Shown piece by piece: positions 15,529 through 24,458 of a stretch of 64,000 nucleotides of DNA (its first letter is position 1; each line of letters begins with the position of its first letter). The position numbers and the translations under genes were made by a program. The DNA is taken from the NCBI GenBank assembly GCA_002315565.1, contig DCHD01000042.1, forward strand, positions 1 to 64,000. The letters run 5' to 3'. The notes beneath the pieces are model-generated. The model ran no database searches and was not told where the DNA came from. It saw nothing but the letters and a program-made list of their open reading frames with translations. This DNA comes from Solobacterium sp. UBA1761 (GTDB lineage Bacteria; Bacillota_I; Bacilli_A; Erysipelotrichales; Erysipelotrichaceae).

Positions 15529-16464
15529 ATGCTAATTTCAATATGTATACCATGCTACAAGTCTGCAAGAACTTTACCGGTTGTTGTAGAAGATATAAAA
15601 AGTGTATTCAGAAACAGTGAACATGCCTACCAGATTGTTCTTGTTAATGACGGCTCTGGTGATAATACTTTTAGAGTAATCAGAGACCTCTGTAAAGAAG
15701 ACAATAATATTGTGGGAATTGATCTGTCAAAGAACTATGGCCAGCCTTCTGCCAAGCTTGCTGCTTTAAAATATGCAAAAGGTGATGCTGTTGTGTTCAT
15801 GGATGATGATGGTCAGCACCCGGCAGATGGAATTCTTAAACTTGTTGAGAAACTTGAAGAAGGATATGATGTCGTATATGCAGATTTTCAGCATAAACAG
15901 CACAGTTTCTTTAAGCGCTTTACAAGCAATCTGCACAATAAGATCGCAGAGGCCATGAACAATAAACCTAAAGGAATCAAGAGATCATCTTTTATCGCCT
16001 GGAATAGAATGGTTGTTGATTCAGTTATAAACTATAAAAGCCCTTTTGTTTCATTAGGTTCTTTTCTGATGTCTGTTACCAATAAATATGCTAATGTTGA
16101 ACTTGAACATAAGAAACGCATTGAAGGAAAATCAGGATATACATTTAAAAAACTGTTTAAAATGTGGCTTAATATCTTTATAAGCTTTTCAATGCTTCCA
16201 TTAAGAATGGCTACTTATCTTGGATTTCTGTTTTCGGGATGTAGTTTTATCGGCATCATATATCTGATTATCAGAAAAATTGTCAGACCAATAAAAGTAT
16301 CAGGCTATGCAAGTACAATGTTGATGATTCTGTTGGTCGGCGGAATTCTGATGGTAATACTTGGGATCATGGGTGAATATATAGGCCGTATATATATGAC
16401 AATCAGTGGAATGCCACAATTCAATATACGTGAGGAGATTAATGTCAGAAACAATAACTTCTAG
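15529..16464 (+). CDS. GtrB/DPM-like family 2 glycosyltransferase with C-terminal membrane helices
   Basis: This 311-residue enzyme has a GT-A domain opening ISICIPCYKSARTLP, the nucleotide-sugar site VLVNDGSGDNT and the metal-binding FMDDDGQHP. Two membrane helices follow (about 225-250 and 262-285). This layout is that of GtrB or dolichyl-phosphate-mannose-synthase-like enzymes, which load a sugar onto undecaprenyl phosphate for use outside the membrane. It starts two bases after the flippase stop, and its last 23 bases overlap the MmgE/PrpD gene. A GtrA-like partner is encoded far away at 34772. Confidence 0.9.
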   Translation: MLISICIPCYKSARTLPVVVEDIKSVFRNSEHAYQIVLVNDGSGDNTFRVIRDLCKEDNNIVGIDLSKNYGQPSAKLAALKYAKGDAVVFMDDDGQHPADGILKLVEKLEEGYDVVYADFQHKQHSFFKRFTSNLHNKIAEAMNNKPKGIKRSSFIAWNRMVVDSVINYKSPFVSLGSFLMSVTNKYANVELEHKKRIEGKSGYTFKKLFKMWLNIFISFSMLPLRMATYLGFLFSGCSFIGIIYLIIRKIVRPIKVSGYASTMLMILLVGGILMVILGIMGEYIGRIYMTISGMPQFNIREEINVRNNNF

Positions 16465-17785
16465 ATTTATTGAAAGTATCTGGGATTTTTCAAAGCAGGA
16501 CATACCAGAAAATATAAATAAAGAAATCAAGAGATGCATTATTGATTATATAGCATGCACAAATATTGGACAGTTTTTATTACGGAATGTAACAACAAAA
16601 TATGCTGATTTATTCAACAACAATAATGGTAACTGCAGCATAATTGGTACAGAAAAAAAGAGCAACATATTTACTGCATCTTTACTGAATGCTTTTCATT
16701 GCCATTACGTTGAACTTGATGATGGAAGCCGTTATGCTATGACCCATCCTGGATCCCCGGTAATCAGTGCACTCATAGCGGTTGCGCAGGATAGAAAAAT
16801 GTCTGCAGAAGATTTTCTTAGAGGAATCCTTGTTGGGTATGAGGCGACTTTGAGATTGGCTAAAGCAGTTCAACCCGGACACAAATTAAGTGGCTTTCAT
16901 GCAACAGGAACATGCGCAACAATAGGTGCTGCATTGGGTATTGCATCTGCTTTAAATATTCCAAAAGAACAATGGAACAGCATTGTTTCCATAGCATCTG
17001 CAGAGGCATCAGGTCCATTACAAATGTTAGATGATCAATCAGAACTTAAACAGTATAATGTTGGACATGCTTCTTTAGAGGCGGTAAATTCAGTATATTT
17101 TTCAAACACCCTTCTTAATGGCCCGACAGATTCTCTTGGTGGGCAAAGAGGATTTTTTAAAACACAGTGCAAAGAAATTCATGAACAATGTTTGTTCACG
17201 CCTTTTGAAAGTTATGAAATCCTTGGGATTTATAGAAAACCATATGCTTCATGCAGACATGCGCATTCTGCAATAGAAGCAGCCTTAAACATCAGAAAAG
17301 AACTTGAGATAAACGAAATAATCGAGAGTGTAAAAATCAAAATTTACACATTGGCAACAAAAGGACACGACCATAAAGAGCTTAAAGGATCGGGTTCTGC
17401 AAGAGAGAGCATACCATACTCGGTTGCTGCAGCACTATATTATGGCGCAGCTGATTATGAACAATATGATGAAAAGCACATAAATAACAGTAACCTGCAG
17501 GAAATATTAAAAAAGATAACAATTGAGGATGATAGTGAACTATCTTTACATGTTCCAGAAAAAAGACCTGCTGTTGTTGAGGTAAAAACAAATCTGAAAA
17601 CACATGTAAACAGAGTGGATTATCCGCTTGGCGAACCAGAAAATCCCCTTTCAGACCTGCAGTTGATAAACAAATATATGTCACTAATGACATCGTCTGG
17701 TAAGTCGAAAGAGGATAGTGAAAAATTACTTGAAATAATTGATAAAATAGAAGAGAGATATGATGAATTTTTCTTATTGATTTAG
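16442..17785 (+). CDS. MmgE/PrpD-family protein
   Basis: This 447-residue product belongs to the family of 2-methylcitrate dehydratase, cis-aconitate decarboxylase and iminodisuccinate epimerase. These enzymes act on small di- and tricarboxylic acids without a metal. Conserved parts seen are YVELDDGSRYAMTHPGSP (near residue 85), GFHATGTCATIGAA (near 150) and a Cys-His-rich YASCRHAHSAIEA segment (near 270). I chose the ATG at 16442 because GAGGAG lies 5 bases before it; an in-frame ATG at 16406 is deep inside the upstream glycosyltransferase. With class I fumarase subunits, an ATP-grasp ligase and a C-C lyase in the same operon, it probably works on a small dicarboxylate building block. Its exact reaction is unknown. 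Confidence 0.88.
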   Translation: MSETITSRFIESIWDFSKQDIPENINKEIKRCIIDYIACTNIGQFLLRNVTTKYADLFNNNNGNCSIIGTEKKSNIFTASLLNAFHCHYVELDDGSRYAMTHPGSPVISALIAVAQDRKMSAEDFLRGILVGYEATLRLAKAVQPGHKLSGFHATGTCATIGAALGIASALNIPKEQWNSIVSIASAEASGPLQMLDDQSELKQYNVGHASLEAVNSVYFSNTLLNGPTDSLGGQRGFFKTQCKEIHEQCLFTPFESYEILGIYRKPYASCRHAHSAIEAALNIRKELEINEIIESVKIKIYTLATKGHDHKELKGSGSARESIPYSVAAALYYGAADYEQYDEKHINNSNLQEILKKITIEDDSELSLHVPEKRPAVVEVKTNLKTHVNRVDYPLGEPENPLSDLQLINKYMSLMTSSGKSKEDSEKLLEIIDKIEERYDEFFLLI

Positions 17786-17794
17786 GAGGGATTT

Positions 17795-18691
17795 ATGAAA
17801 GAGACAAGAGCGTTCTTAGAAAAAATAGGATTACCATCAGGTGACGCATATAATCTGAAACCATCAGAAAAGAGATTTGCAGATGGTGGACAATATCGAT
17901 TTGAAGTTCCAGGAATCCAGGGTCCCAAAGCAATGAGGGCTCTTTTGAAACAGCTTGATGAATATAACATCCCAATTCATAGAGTTACCCAGACTAAAGG
18001 TATCTACACACTTCTAGATAGCGAAATTGAAGAAATGGTTGCACTTGCTAAAGAATATAATGTCCAACTGATGCTTTCAATTGGACCAAGAGCAACCACC
18101 GATACAAGCGCATCCGTTCACACACCTGAAGGTCAAAGAATGGGCTACAGATTAAGAGGACAGGAACAGATTGTCAGAGCCGTGGAAGATGTTAAGCGTG
18201 CTGCAAGACTGGGATGTAGAGGTTTTGTTGTATATGATGAAGGATGCCTGTGGCTTTTAAATGAAATGAGAAAAGCCAAAGAAATACCTGAGGACTGTCA
18301 TTTTAAGGTATCTGCACATACGGGACATGGTAATCCATGTTCTGCAAAACTGCTTGAAAACATTGGCGCTGATTCGTTCAACCCTGTAAGAGACATTCAG
18401 CTGCAGATGCTTGGAGCAATAAGACAGGCGATTGATATTCCTATTGATATCCATACTGAAAATCCAGAATCATCTGGAGGTTTTATTCGTCACTATGAAG
18501 TTCCTGATATGATTAAAGTTGCTTCACCAATATATTTGAAGACAGGTGGATCAGTTGCAAAAACACACAGTTGGGATACTACAGAAGATGATGCAAAGAA
18601 AAGAGCAAAACAGATTTGTCTTGTTAAACGTGTAATAGATGAGTATTATCCTGAGGCCGTAGCTTCACCAACAAAATGGAAGAATAAATAA
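17795..18691 (+). CDS. TIM-barrel protein resembling U32 peptidase-family proteins
   Basis: This is a 298-residue single-domain product. It shows the alternating strand/helix pattern of a TIM barrel (YNIPIHRVTQTKG, YNVQLMLSIGP, GCRGFVVYDEGCLWLLNEM, FKVSAHTGHGNP, IPIDIHTENPESSGG). The arrangement of a strand ending in YDEG and a later IHTENP recalls the catalytic-domain core annotated as U32 peptidases, several of which are not peptidases at all. I do not know its reaction. A strong ribosome site (GGAGGG) precedes the ATG, and the ATP-grasp gene follows after two bases. Confidence 0.6.
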   Translation: MKETRAFLEKIGLPSGDAYNLKPSEKRFADGGQYRFEVPGIQGPKAMRALLKQLDEYNIPIHRVTQTKGIYTLLDSEIEEMVALAKEYNVQLMLSIGPRATTDTSASVHTPEGQRMGYRLRGQEQIVRAVEDVKRAARLGCRGFVVYDEGCLWLLNEMRKAKEIPEDCHFKVSAHTGHGNPCSAKLLENIGADSFNPVRDIQLQMLGAIRQAIDIPIDIHTENPESSGGFIRHYEVPDMIKVASPIYLKTGGSVAKTHSWDTTEDDAKKRAKQICLVKRVIDEYYPEAVASPTKWKNK

Positions 18692-18693
18692 AT

Positions 18694-19971
18694 ATGGCAG
18701 ATAAAACAGCAGTTGTGCTTGGTGGAACGGTTCCCCATGCAGAAGTAATACGACAATTAAAATCAAGAGGCTATCGTACAGTTCTGATAGACTATTTTGA
18801 TAATCCTCCAGCAAAGAAATTTGCCGATATTCATGTCCAGTTATCAGCTATGGATTATGATTCGGTACTTGAAACTGCAAAAAAATATAATGCTGAACTT
18901 GTAATGAGTCCATGTCTTGATCAGCAGATGAATATTGCCATGAAAGTCAGTGAGGAGCTTAATCTCTCACATCCTTTCTCATCAGAAACAGCACTCGCTG
19001 TAACAGATAAGAAAATGATGAAAAAGATAATGATTGACAACAACATACCAACCGCTCGTTATCTACTTATAAACGAGGGCGATGATTTAAGCGCTATTAA
19101 TTTGAATTTCCCATTGATTATAAAACCGGCTGACAGCTGTGGATCAGCTGGAATTTCGGTTGTGGATTCCTGTAATCCAGATAAACTTGATGAAGCAGTT
19201 AAATTTGCATCAGAATTCAGCAGAAACAGAAGTGTAATCGTAGAAGAATACATTGTTGGAACCGAAATGAGTGTCCACTTCTATATTGAAAACGGAAATC
19301 CAATAGTACTGCAGAAGACTTGCAAGATTTCAGAAATGTATAAGGGAATTACAATGCAGTTGTGTAATATCTATCTTCCAGATATTAAACCTGAACTTGA
19401 TATAAAACTGCACGAAATAGCCAAGAGAATCGTAAAGAGTTTTAAACTTCCTGATTATGGTCCTTTCTTTATGCAAGTCATTGTTAGAAATGATGAAGTG
19501 TTTGTTATTGAGTTTTCACCTAGAATCGGTGGTGGAACTTCATCAGGAGTTATCTATAAGTACAACAAATTCAATATAATCGGATCAAGCATTGATTCTT
19601 ATCTTTCAGAACATCATAAGTACGATTACCAGAAAGCAGACAGATATATTGTAAATATTCCTCTGTTTGCAGATGAAGGAATATTGGGCAGTGTGGAATT
19701 TACAGGTAATTTAAAAGAAATAACTCCAAACGAAATGATAGTTCTTAAAGAAAAAGGCGATAAGATTGACTGGAAAAAACCAAGCAATTCCAATGTGGTT
19801 AAGTTTGTTCTCGAAGGAGATTCAATTGAAGAAATCTGTGATAAAGTTGAATTGATAAAAAAGAACACCCAAATAAATGACGTTAATGGTAAGTCTATGC
19901 TTGTTGACCATGAACTAATAACAAAAGAAGTTATGTACAGGATGCTGAAACCATTGATTAAGGGGGCATAA
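18694..19971 (+). CDS. ATP-grasp ligase
   Basis: This 425-residue product is an ATP-grasp ligase of the carboxylate-amine type, which activates a carboxylate as an acyl phosphate and couples it to an amine or other nucleophile. The N-terminal Rossmann-like part opens AVVLGGTVPHAEV. The ATP-grasp part has FPLIIKPADSCGSAGI, IVEEYIVGTEMSVHFYI and the metal-binding end VFVIEFSPRIGGGTSSG. A C-terminal domain of about 110 residues follows. It sits immediately before a Ter-type C-C bond lyase, an adjacency known from the tellurium-resistance-associated biosynthetic modules. The next gene starts inside its stop codon. Substrates are unknown. Confidence 0.9.
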   Translation: MADKTAVVLGGTVPHAEVIRQLKSRGYRTVLIDYFDNPPAKKFADIHVQLSAMDYDSVLETAKKYNAELVMSPCLDQQMNIAMKVSEELNLSHPFSSETALAVTDKKMMKKIMIDNNIPTARYLLINEGDDLSAINLNFPLIIKPADSCGSAGISVVDSCNPDKLDEAVKFASEFSRNRSVIVEEYIVGTEMSVHFYIENGNPIVLQKTCKISEMYKGITMQLCNIYLPDIKPELDIKLHEIAKRIVKSFKLPDYGPFFMQVIVRNDEVFVIEFSPRIGGGTSSGVIYKYNKFNIIGSSIDSYLSEHHKYDYQKADRYIVNIPLFADEGILGSVEFTGNLKEITPNEMIVLKEKGDKIDWKKPSNSNVVKFVLEGDSIEEICDKVELIKKNTQINDVNGKSMLVDHELITKEVMYRMLKPLIKGA

Positions 19972-21115
19972 TGAAACACCATTATAACCAACCGGATTCA
20001 AAATTTTTAATTAAACCATCTCACTTTGATAAGTATACGGATATCAGTATGCTGCGTTTTTGTCTTGGTGCGACAATGTATATGCCAGGAACAAGAGATT
20101 TTCACAATGAAATCCTGACGAAGAAATATCCCGGACTTACCTCGTTTGTGCTCTGTTTGAAGATGCATGTAAAGCTGAACTGGTACCACAGGCTGAAGAA
20201 AATGTTCTTCACCTGCTTGATCTTCTTAATGAAGATATTGATAAAGGAATTACAAACAGAGAAGATATCCCTTTACTGATAATCAGAGTCAGAAATATAG
20301 ATCAGTTTAAAGAATTTGCTGAAAGATTAACATTGAATCAGGCTAAGCTTATAACGGCATTCAATTTTCCAAAGTTCAATAAAGAAAATGGTGGAGCTTA
20401 TTTTTCTTATTTGAAAGAAATCAATACAAAGTTTAATGAAATCATCTATGGCATGCCAATACTTGAAAGCAAAGAAATGGCTTATATTGAAACAAGAATC
20501 AGCGAACTGATTGGTGTTAAAGAGATACTGGACAGATACCGTAATCTTGTTTTGAATGTGCGTGTTGGCGGTACAGACTGGTCAAGTGTATTTGGTGTAA
20601 GAAGAGGAATTGACTATACAATCTATGATATTATGCCTGTTGCAGGCTGTCTGAAAGATGTGCTCAATGTCTTTGCAAGAAATAACGAATACACGGTTTC
20701 CGGACCTGTGTGGGAATACTTCAGAGCAGAAAACAGAATGAAATTCTCTGATCTTCCAGAGAGTGTCAATACATCAATATTCAGACATGAGCCGATGATC
20801 AACGATGCAACAGATGGTCTTTTAAGAGAACTTCTGCTTGATCAGGCAAATGGTTTTATTGGTAAAACAATTATTCATCCTACGCATATTCCTTATGTGA
20901 ATGGCATGCTGTCAGTTACAAAAGAGCAGTATGATGATGCCTGTCAGATACTTGATACATCAGGCGGTGTTATCAAAAGCAAGACTTCTAACAAGATGAA
21001 TGAGATTGGTCCACATCATAACTGGGCAGAAAAAATATATATGAGAGCACAGGTTTATGGTGTCATTGAGGACGAATCATGTTATCGCAGCCTGTTTACT
21101 CTGGAAAAAGAATGA
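19971..21115 (+). pseudogene. C-C bond lyase of the HpcH/HpaI-CitE TIM-barrel family, broken by a -1 frameshift
   Basis: Two reading frames encode one protein of about 381 residues. The first frame gives the N-terminus including RFCLGATMYMPGTRDFH and PGLTSFVLC. At 20154-20160 one T appears to be missing from a T run; from there the next frame continues with EDACKAELVPQAEENVL and the rest, including TAFNFPKFNKENGG, YGMPILESKE, VLNVRVGGTDWSSVFG and SGPVWEY. This is the CitE-like lyase family found beside ATP-grasp enzymes in Ter-associated modules. Without the frameshift it would be a normal-length enzyme cleaving or forming a C-C bond of a small acid. It is either a recent pseudogene or a sequencing error. 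The dehydrogenase gene overlaps its stop. Confidence 0.82.
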
Positions 21116-22080
21116 AAAAAATCCTTTTAACAAATCACTATGATGGAACAGCTCTGGAACTGTTAAAAAAAGCAGTAAATGATGAATTTGAACTTCAGGT
21201 TCTTGAAGAGGCTACCAGAGATGAGCTTCTTAAATATGTCGGCGAAGCTGACTATTTAATTGTGAGCGGCAGATTGGAAATAGATAAGGAAGTCATTGAT
21301 AAAGCAAGCAGATTAAGAATGATTCAAAGAACAGGCGTAGGTATCGATAATATTGATACCCGATATCTGAAAGAAAAGAACATTCCTCTTTATGTAAATC
21401 AGGGAATTAATTCAAACAGTGTAGCTGAATATACAATAATGCTGATGCTTGCAACTTTAAAAAGAGCATTTGCTATCAACAATCAAATCAGAAATGGCAT
21501 CTGGAAGAAACAGGAAACAGCACTTCAGACACATGAACTTAAAGGTAAGACCATTGGACTTATCGGTATGGGCAATATTGGCAAAAGAGTTGCTGAGCTG
21601 TTAAAGGTATTTGAAGTAAATGTTGTTTATTACAGCATTGTAAAACCTTCCGTTTCAGAAGAAACCAGACTCAATATCAGATATGTATCTTTAGAGCAGC
21701 TGTTTAAAGAATCGGATATCATTTCTTTACACTGTTCATATAACAAAGAAACAGGATATGTAATTTCTAAAAAAGAAAGTTCTCTAATGAAAGAAGGCGT
21801 CGTGCTGGTTAATACGGCAAGAGGCAAACTAATGGACGAAAAAGCAGTAATAAAAGCTCTTGAAGAAGGAACTGTTGCTGGCTGTGGTATTGACGTCTTT
21901 GAAGAAGAGCCTGTCAGAAACAGTGAATATGCAAGATTTGAAAATGTTTTATTATCTCCGCATGTTGCTGGACTATCATACGAAACATTCAGTCAGATGA
22001 TGAATATGGCTGTTTATAATATCTCTGAATTTGATAAAGGAAATTTGTCAGCTGTCGAAGAATGTCTGTATAACGGGTAG
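21112..22080 (+). CDS. D-isomer-specific 2-hydroxyacid dehydrogenase (SerA-like)
   Basis: This 322-residue NAD(P)-dependent enzyme interconverts a 2-hydroxy acid and a 2-keto acid. The nucleotide-binding motif is GLIGMGNIGKRVAELL. The catalytic region contains VNTARGKLMDEKAV, IDVFEEEPV and SPHVAG, giving the Arg/Glu/His set of the family. There is no C-terminal ACT domain, unlike many SerA proteins. I chose the ATG at 21112, which overlaps the lyase stop codon (ATGA); an in-frame ATG at 21079 lies inside the lyase. It probably makes a D-hydroxyacid for the product assembled by this operon. Confidence 0.9.
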   Translation: MKKILLTNHYDGTALELLKKAVNDEFELQVLEEATRDELLKYVGEADYLIVSGRLEIDKEVIDKASRLRMIQRTGVGIDNIDTRYLKEKNIPLYVNQGINSNSVAEYTIMLMLATLKRAFAINNQIRNGIWKKQETALQTHELKGKTIGLIGMGNIGKRVAELLKVFEVNVVYYSIVKPSVSEETRLNIRYVSLEQLFKESDIISLHCSYNKETGYVISKKESSLMKEGVVLVNTARGKLMDEKAVIKALEEGTVAGCGIDVFEEEPVRNSEYARFENVLLSPHVAGLSYETFSQMMNMAVYNISEFDKGNLSAVEECLYNG

Positions 22081-22083
22081 AAT

Positions 22084-23079
22084 ATGAAAAACTATAGAAT
22101 ACAGATCTGGAGAATCTGCTGCACCCTCATTATTGCTTTATATCATCTTCTGACTGCCTATGGTATATATGTATCGTGGTATATTGCAGTAGATTTTTTC
22201 TTTATGGTTTCTGGGTATCTGCTTGTAAACAAATATGAAGGATTAAAAGAAAAAAACGAAGATGAGAAATACAGTTCCTTTAGATACACAAAAGAAAGAT
22301 TAAACCGACTGTTCCCTTTCTGTATGTTTGCGTTTATTGTAAACTTTGTAATCACAGCAGTTTATAACAGCTACAGTTTCAGCAAATGTATTGAAGAGCT
22401 TATTTATCATATTCCTGAGATTATACTTATTCAAATGGCAGGTTTCGGTTTTGGTTCATCATATCCAATCAACAGTGTAACCTGGTATATTTCGGTTTTG
22501 TTGATTGTTGGTTATTTCTTCTGGCATTGTGTTAAAAAGAACAGAACATTGTTTACGAAACTGTTCTGTCCGCTATTTGTACTTCTGATATATCCATATC
22601 TTTACAAAAGGTTTGGTTTCATTGGTGAACACTGGGGAGCCGATACATTTCTCATTAGTCCCGCTATTTTAAGAGGAATTGCCGGAATGTCTCTTGGTGT
22701 TATCGCATATTCTTTAAAAGATAAGATTAAAGATAGAAACAACAACCTGTTGAAAGTTATATCATTTATTACGTTAACATGTGGCATTGTAATACTTCCG
22801 TTATTCTCATATAAAACCGGCTATGACTATCTGAGCATTGTATTGATCTTTGCGGGAGTTACTTCTGCTTTTGCAGCGGAAGATTGCAGTTTAAACGAAT
22901 CGTGGAAGAAAGTTATTTCAAATTTTGCTGCAATAACAACTTCCATTTATATTAACCATAAGATATTCAGAAATGTTTTTACGAAACTGTTCCCCGTTTT
23001 CAATGCAGGTGTTACTGTATATGGTGCAATAGTTTATTATTTAATGAAGAAGATAGTGTTTAAAAAGGTGAAAGAATGA
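22084..23079 (+). CDS. Acyltransferase 3-family membrane protein
   Basis: This 331-residue polytopic membrane protein, about ten helices, resembles the acyltransferase 3 family that O-acylates surface sugars. The opening RIQIWRICCTLIIALYHL contains the conserved early histidine, followed by YIAVDFFFMVSGYLLV. It begins four bases after the dehydrogenase stop and overlaps the next gene by four bases. As the only integral membrane enzyme of the small-molecule set, it may transfer the finished acid onto the glycan, but that is inference. Confidence 0.8.
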   Translation: MKNYRIQIWRICCTLIIALYHLLTAYGIYVSWYIAVDFFFMVSGYLLVNKYEGLKEKNEDEKYSSFRYTKERLNRLFPFCMFAFIVNFVITAVYNSYSFSKCIEELIYHIPEIILIQMAGFGFGSSYPINSVTWYISVLLIVGYFFWHCVKKNRTLFTKLFCPLFVLLIYPYLYKRFGFIGEHWGADTFLISPAILRGIAGMSLGVIAYSLKDKIKDRNNNLLKVISFITLTCGIVILPLFSYKTGYDYLSIVLIFAGVTSAFAAEDCSLNESWKKVISNFAAITTSIYINHKIFRNVFTKLFPVFNAGVTVYGAIVYYLMKKIVFKKVKE

Positions 23080-23588
23080 AAGAATTGATATTTCCGGTTT
23101 CAAAAGCAGATATTGAAACTTTAAAAGTTGGTGAAACAATCCAGATATCTGGTAAAATCCTGTGCGGCAGAGATGCGGTACTTCCTCGAGTTGTTGATTT
23201 ATATAAAAAAGATCAATTAGAAAAGGAAGGAATCGATTTAAAAGGATCGCTAATTTTTCATACTGCAGTAAGTGTTGCGGGCATTGGGCCAACATCCAGT
23301 AACAAAAAAGAGATAGAAGACAATATAGCTGTACTCTCTGAAGCAGGAGTAAAAATGCATCTTGGAAAAGGTGCACTAAAAAAAGAGACAGTAGAAGCTT
23401 TAAATGAACACAATTCAGTGTATGCTGTTATACCACCGGTCACTGCCCTGCTCGACAGTAAAATTAAAAATGTTCGTTGTGTAGCATTCAATGAACTGGG
23501 TATGGAAGCACTCTATGAACTAGAGGTTGACAAATTCCCAGCTGTTATTGCTGCAGCACAGGGCAAATCCATATATGAAAATGATTAG
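23076..23588 (+). CDS. Class I fumarase/tartrate dehydratase, beta subunit-like
   Basis: This 170-residue product matches the C-terminal/beta component of iron-sulfur hydro-lyases such as TtdB and class I fumarase. The family features are VGETIQISGKILCGRD near residue 25, GIGPTSSNKKEIE near 68, and LGKGALKKETVEAL. Where FumA and TtdB have GRDAAH or ARDAAH, this protein has GRDAVLPR, so an expected histidine is missing. The substrate may therefore be another 2-hydroxy or unsaturated diacid. It overlaps the acyltransferase gene by four bases and is followed after 12 bases by the alpha subunit, so the order is beta then alpha. Confidence 0.88.
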   Translation: MKELIFPVSKADIETLKVGETIQISGKILCGRDAVLPRVVDLYKKDQLEKEGIDLKGSLIFHTAVSVAGIGPTSSNKKEIEDNIAVLSEAGVKMHLGKGALKKETVEALNEHNSVYAVIPPVTALLDSKIKNVRCVAFNELGMEALYELEVDKFPAVIAAAQGKSIYEND

Positions 23589-23600
23589 AAGGACAAAATA

Positions 23601-24458
23601 ATGATAGAGAGAGAAATAATCATTAATAAAGTAGCAGACGCTTTGGTTAAAGCCGGGTCTGTTTTCAGCTCAGATAAATTCGAAGCTTATAATAAAGCAA
23701 TCGACAATGAAGAAAGTGAGCTTTCAAAATGGTCTATGACCTGTATCAAAGAAAATGCGGAAACAGCTGAACAAAGAAAGTCACCTCTATGTGATGATAC
23801 GGGAATTCCTCATCTTATTCTTGAAGTTGGAAAAAACAGGGCCGTAAGTGGCGAATTGTTGGATGCCATATATGCTGGAGTAAGTCAGGGTTTAAAAAAA
23901 CTCCCTGGCAGACCGATGGCAATCAAGGGAGATGACTGGAAACGTGTAGACCAGTCTTTAGGATTATATGAAGAATCAGAAGCCGTTCTTCCTGCTCCAC
24001 TTCAACTTAAATATGTTGAAGATGAAAACAGGTTATCGCTTACTGTGCTGATGCAGGGTGGAGGTCCGGAAATCAGGGCAAAAACCTACAGGGTATTCCA
24101 CAGACACAGTAAAGAAACTGTCCTCGATGAAATAGTATCATGGGCAGATGAGGTGGTAGGACAGCTTGGATGCACGCCATGTACTATTGCAGTAGGAATT
24201 GGCAGATCGCATTATGAAGCCAGTGCACTGATGCTTCAGGCAATGGCCGATGGTAATTATTCCATCCAAAGCAAAGAAGAAAAATACATTACTGAACAGG
24301 TAAATAAAACCGGCGTTGGTTCTCTTGGACTAAAAGGAAAATGCTCCGTACTTGGAACATTTATTAAGGTTGGTCCTCAAAGAGCAAGCGGCGTCAGAAT
24401 AGTCTGTATGCGTCCATGCTGCTGCTTCGAACCAAGAAAATATACTGTTAATCTTTAA
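23601..24458 (+). CDS. Class I fumarase/tartrate dehydratase, alpha subunit-like
   Basis: This 285-residue iron-sulfur subunit matches TtdA/class I fumarase N-terminal domains. Candidate [4Fe-4S] ligands are the cysteines in SPLCDDTGIP (near residue 60), GCTPCTIAVGIGRSHYEA (near 190) and the C-terminal VCMRPCCCFEPRKY. The last segment is unusually cysteine-rich. Together with the beta subunit it should catalyse stereospecific addition or removal of water on a diacid. Ribosome site AAGGAC precedes the ATG. It is the last gene of the operon, and its 3' end overlaps the convergent dipeptidase gene by 11 bases. Confidence 0.9.
   Translation: MIEREIIINKVADALVKAGSVFSSDKFEAYNKAIDNEESELSKWSMTCIKENAETAEQRKSPLCDDTGIPHLILEVGKNRAVSGELLDAIYAGVSQGLKKLPGRPMAIKGDDWKRVDQSLGLYEESEAVLPAPLQLKYVEDENRLSLTVLMQGGGPEIRAKTYRVFHRHSKETVLDEIVSWADEVVGQLGCTPCTIAVGIGRSHYEASALMLQAMADGNYSIQSKEEKYITEQVNKTGVGSLGLKGKCSVLGTFIKVGPQRASGVRIVCMRPCCCFEPRKYTVNL

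Noticed and set aside
20150..20170. Programmed -1 frameshifting in the C-C lyase gene
   Set aside because: There is no X-XXY-YYZ slippery heptamer and no clear downstream hairpin or pseudoknot. A single-base loss in a T run is simpler.
16442..24458. Tellurium-resistance (Ter) biosynthetic module
   Set aside because: ATP-grasp and C-C bond lyase match part of such modules, but TerC, TerD, the phosphoribosyltransferase and the TRSP protein are absent.
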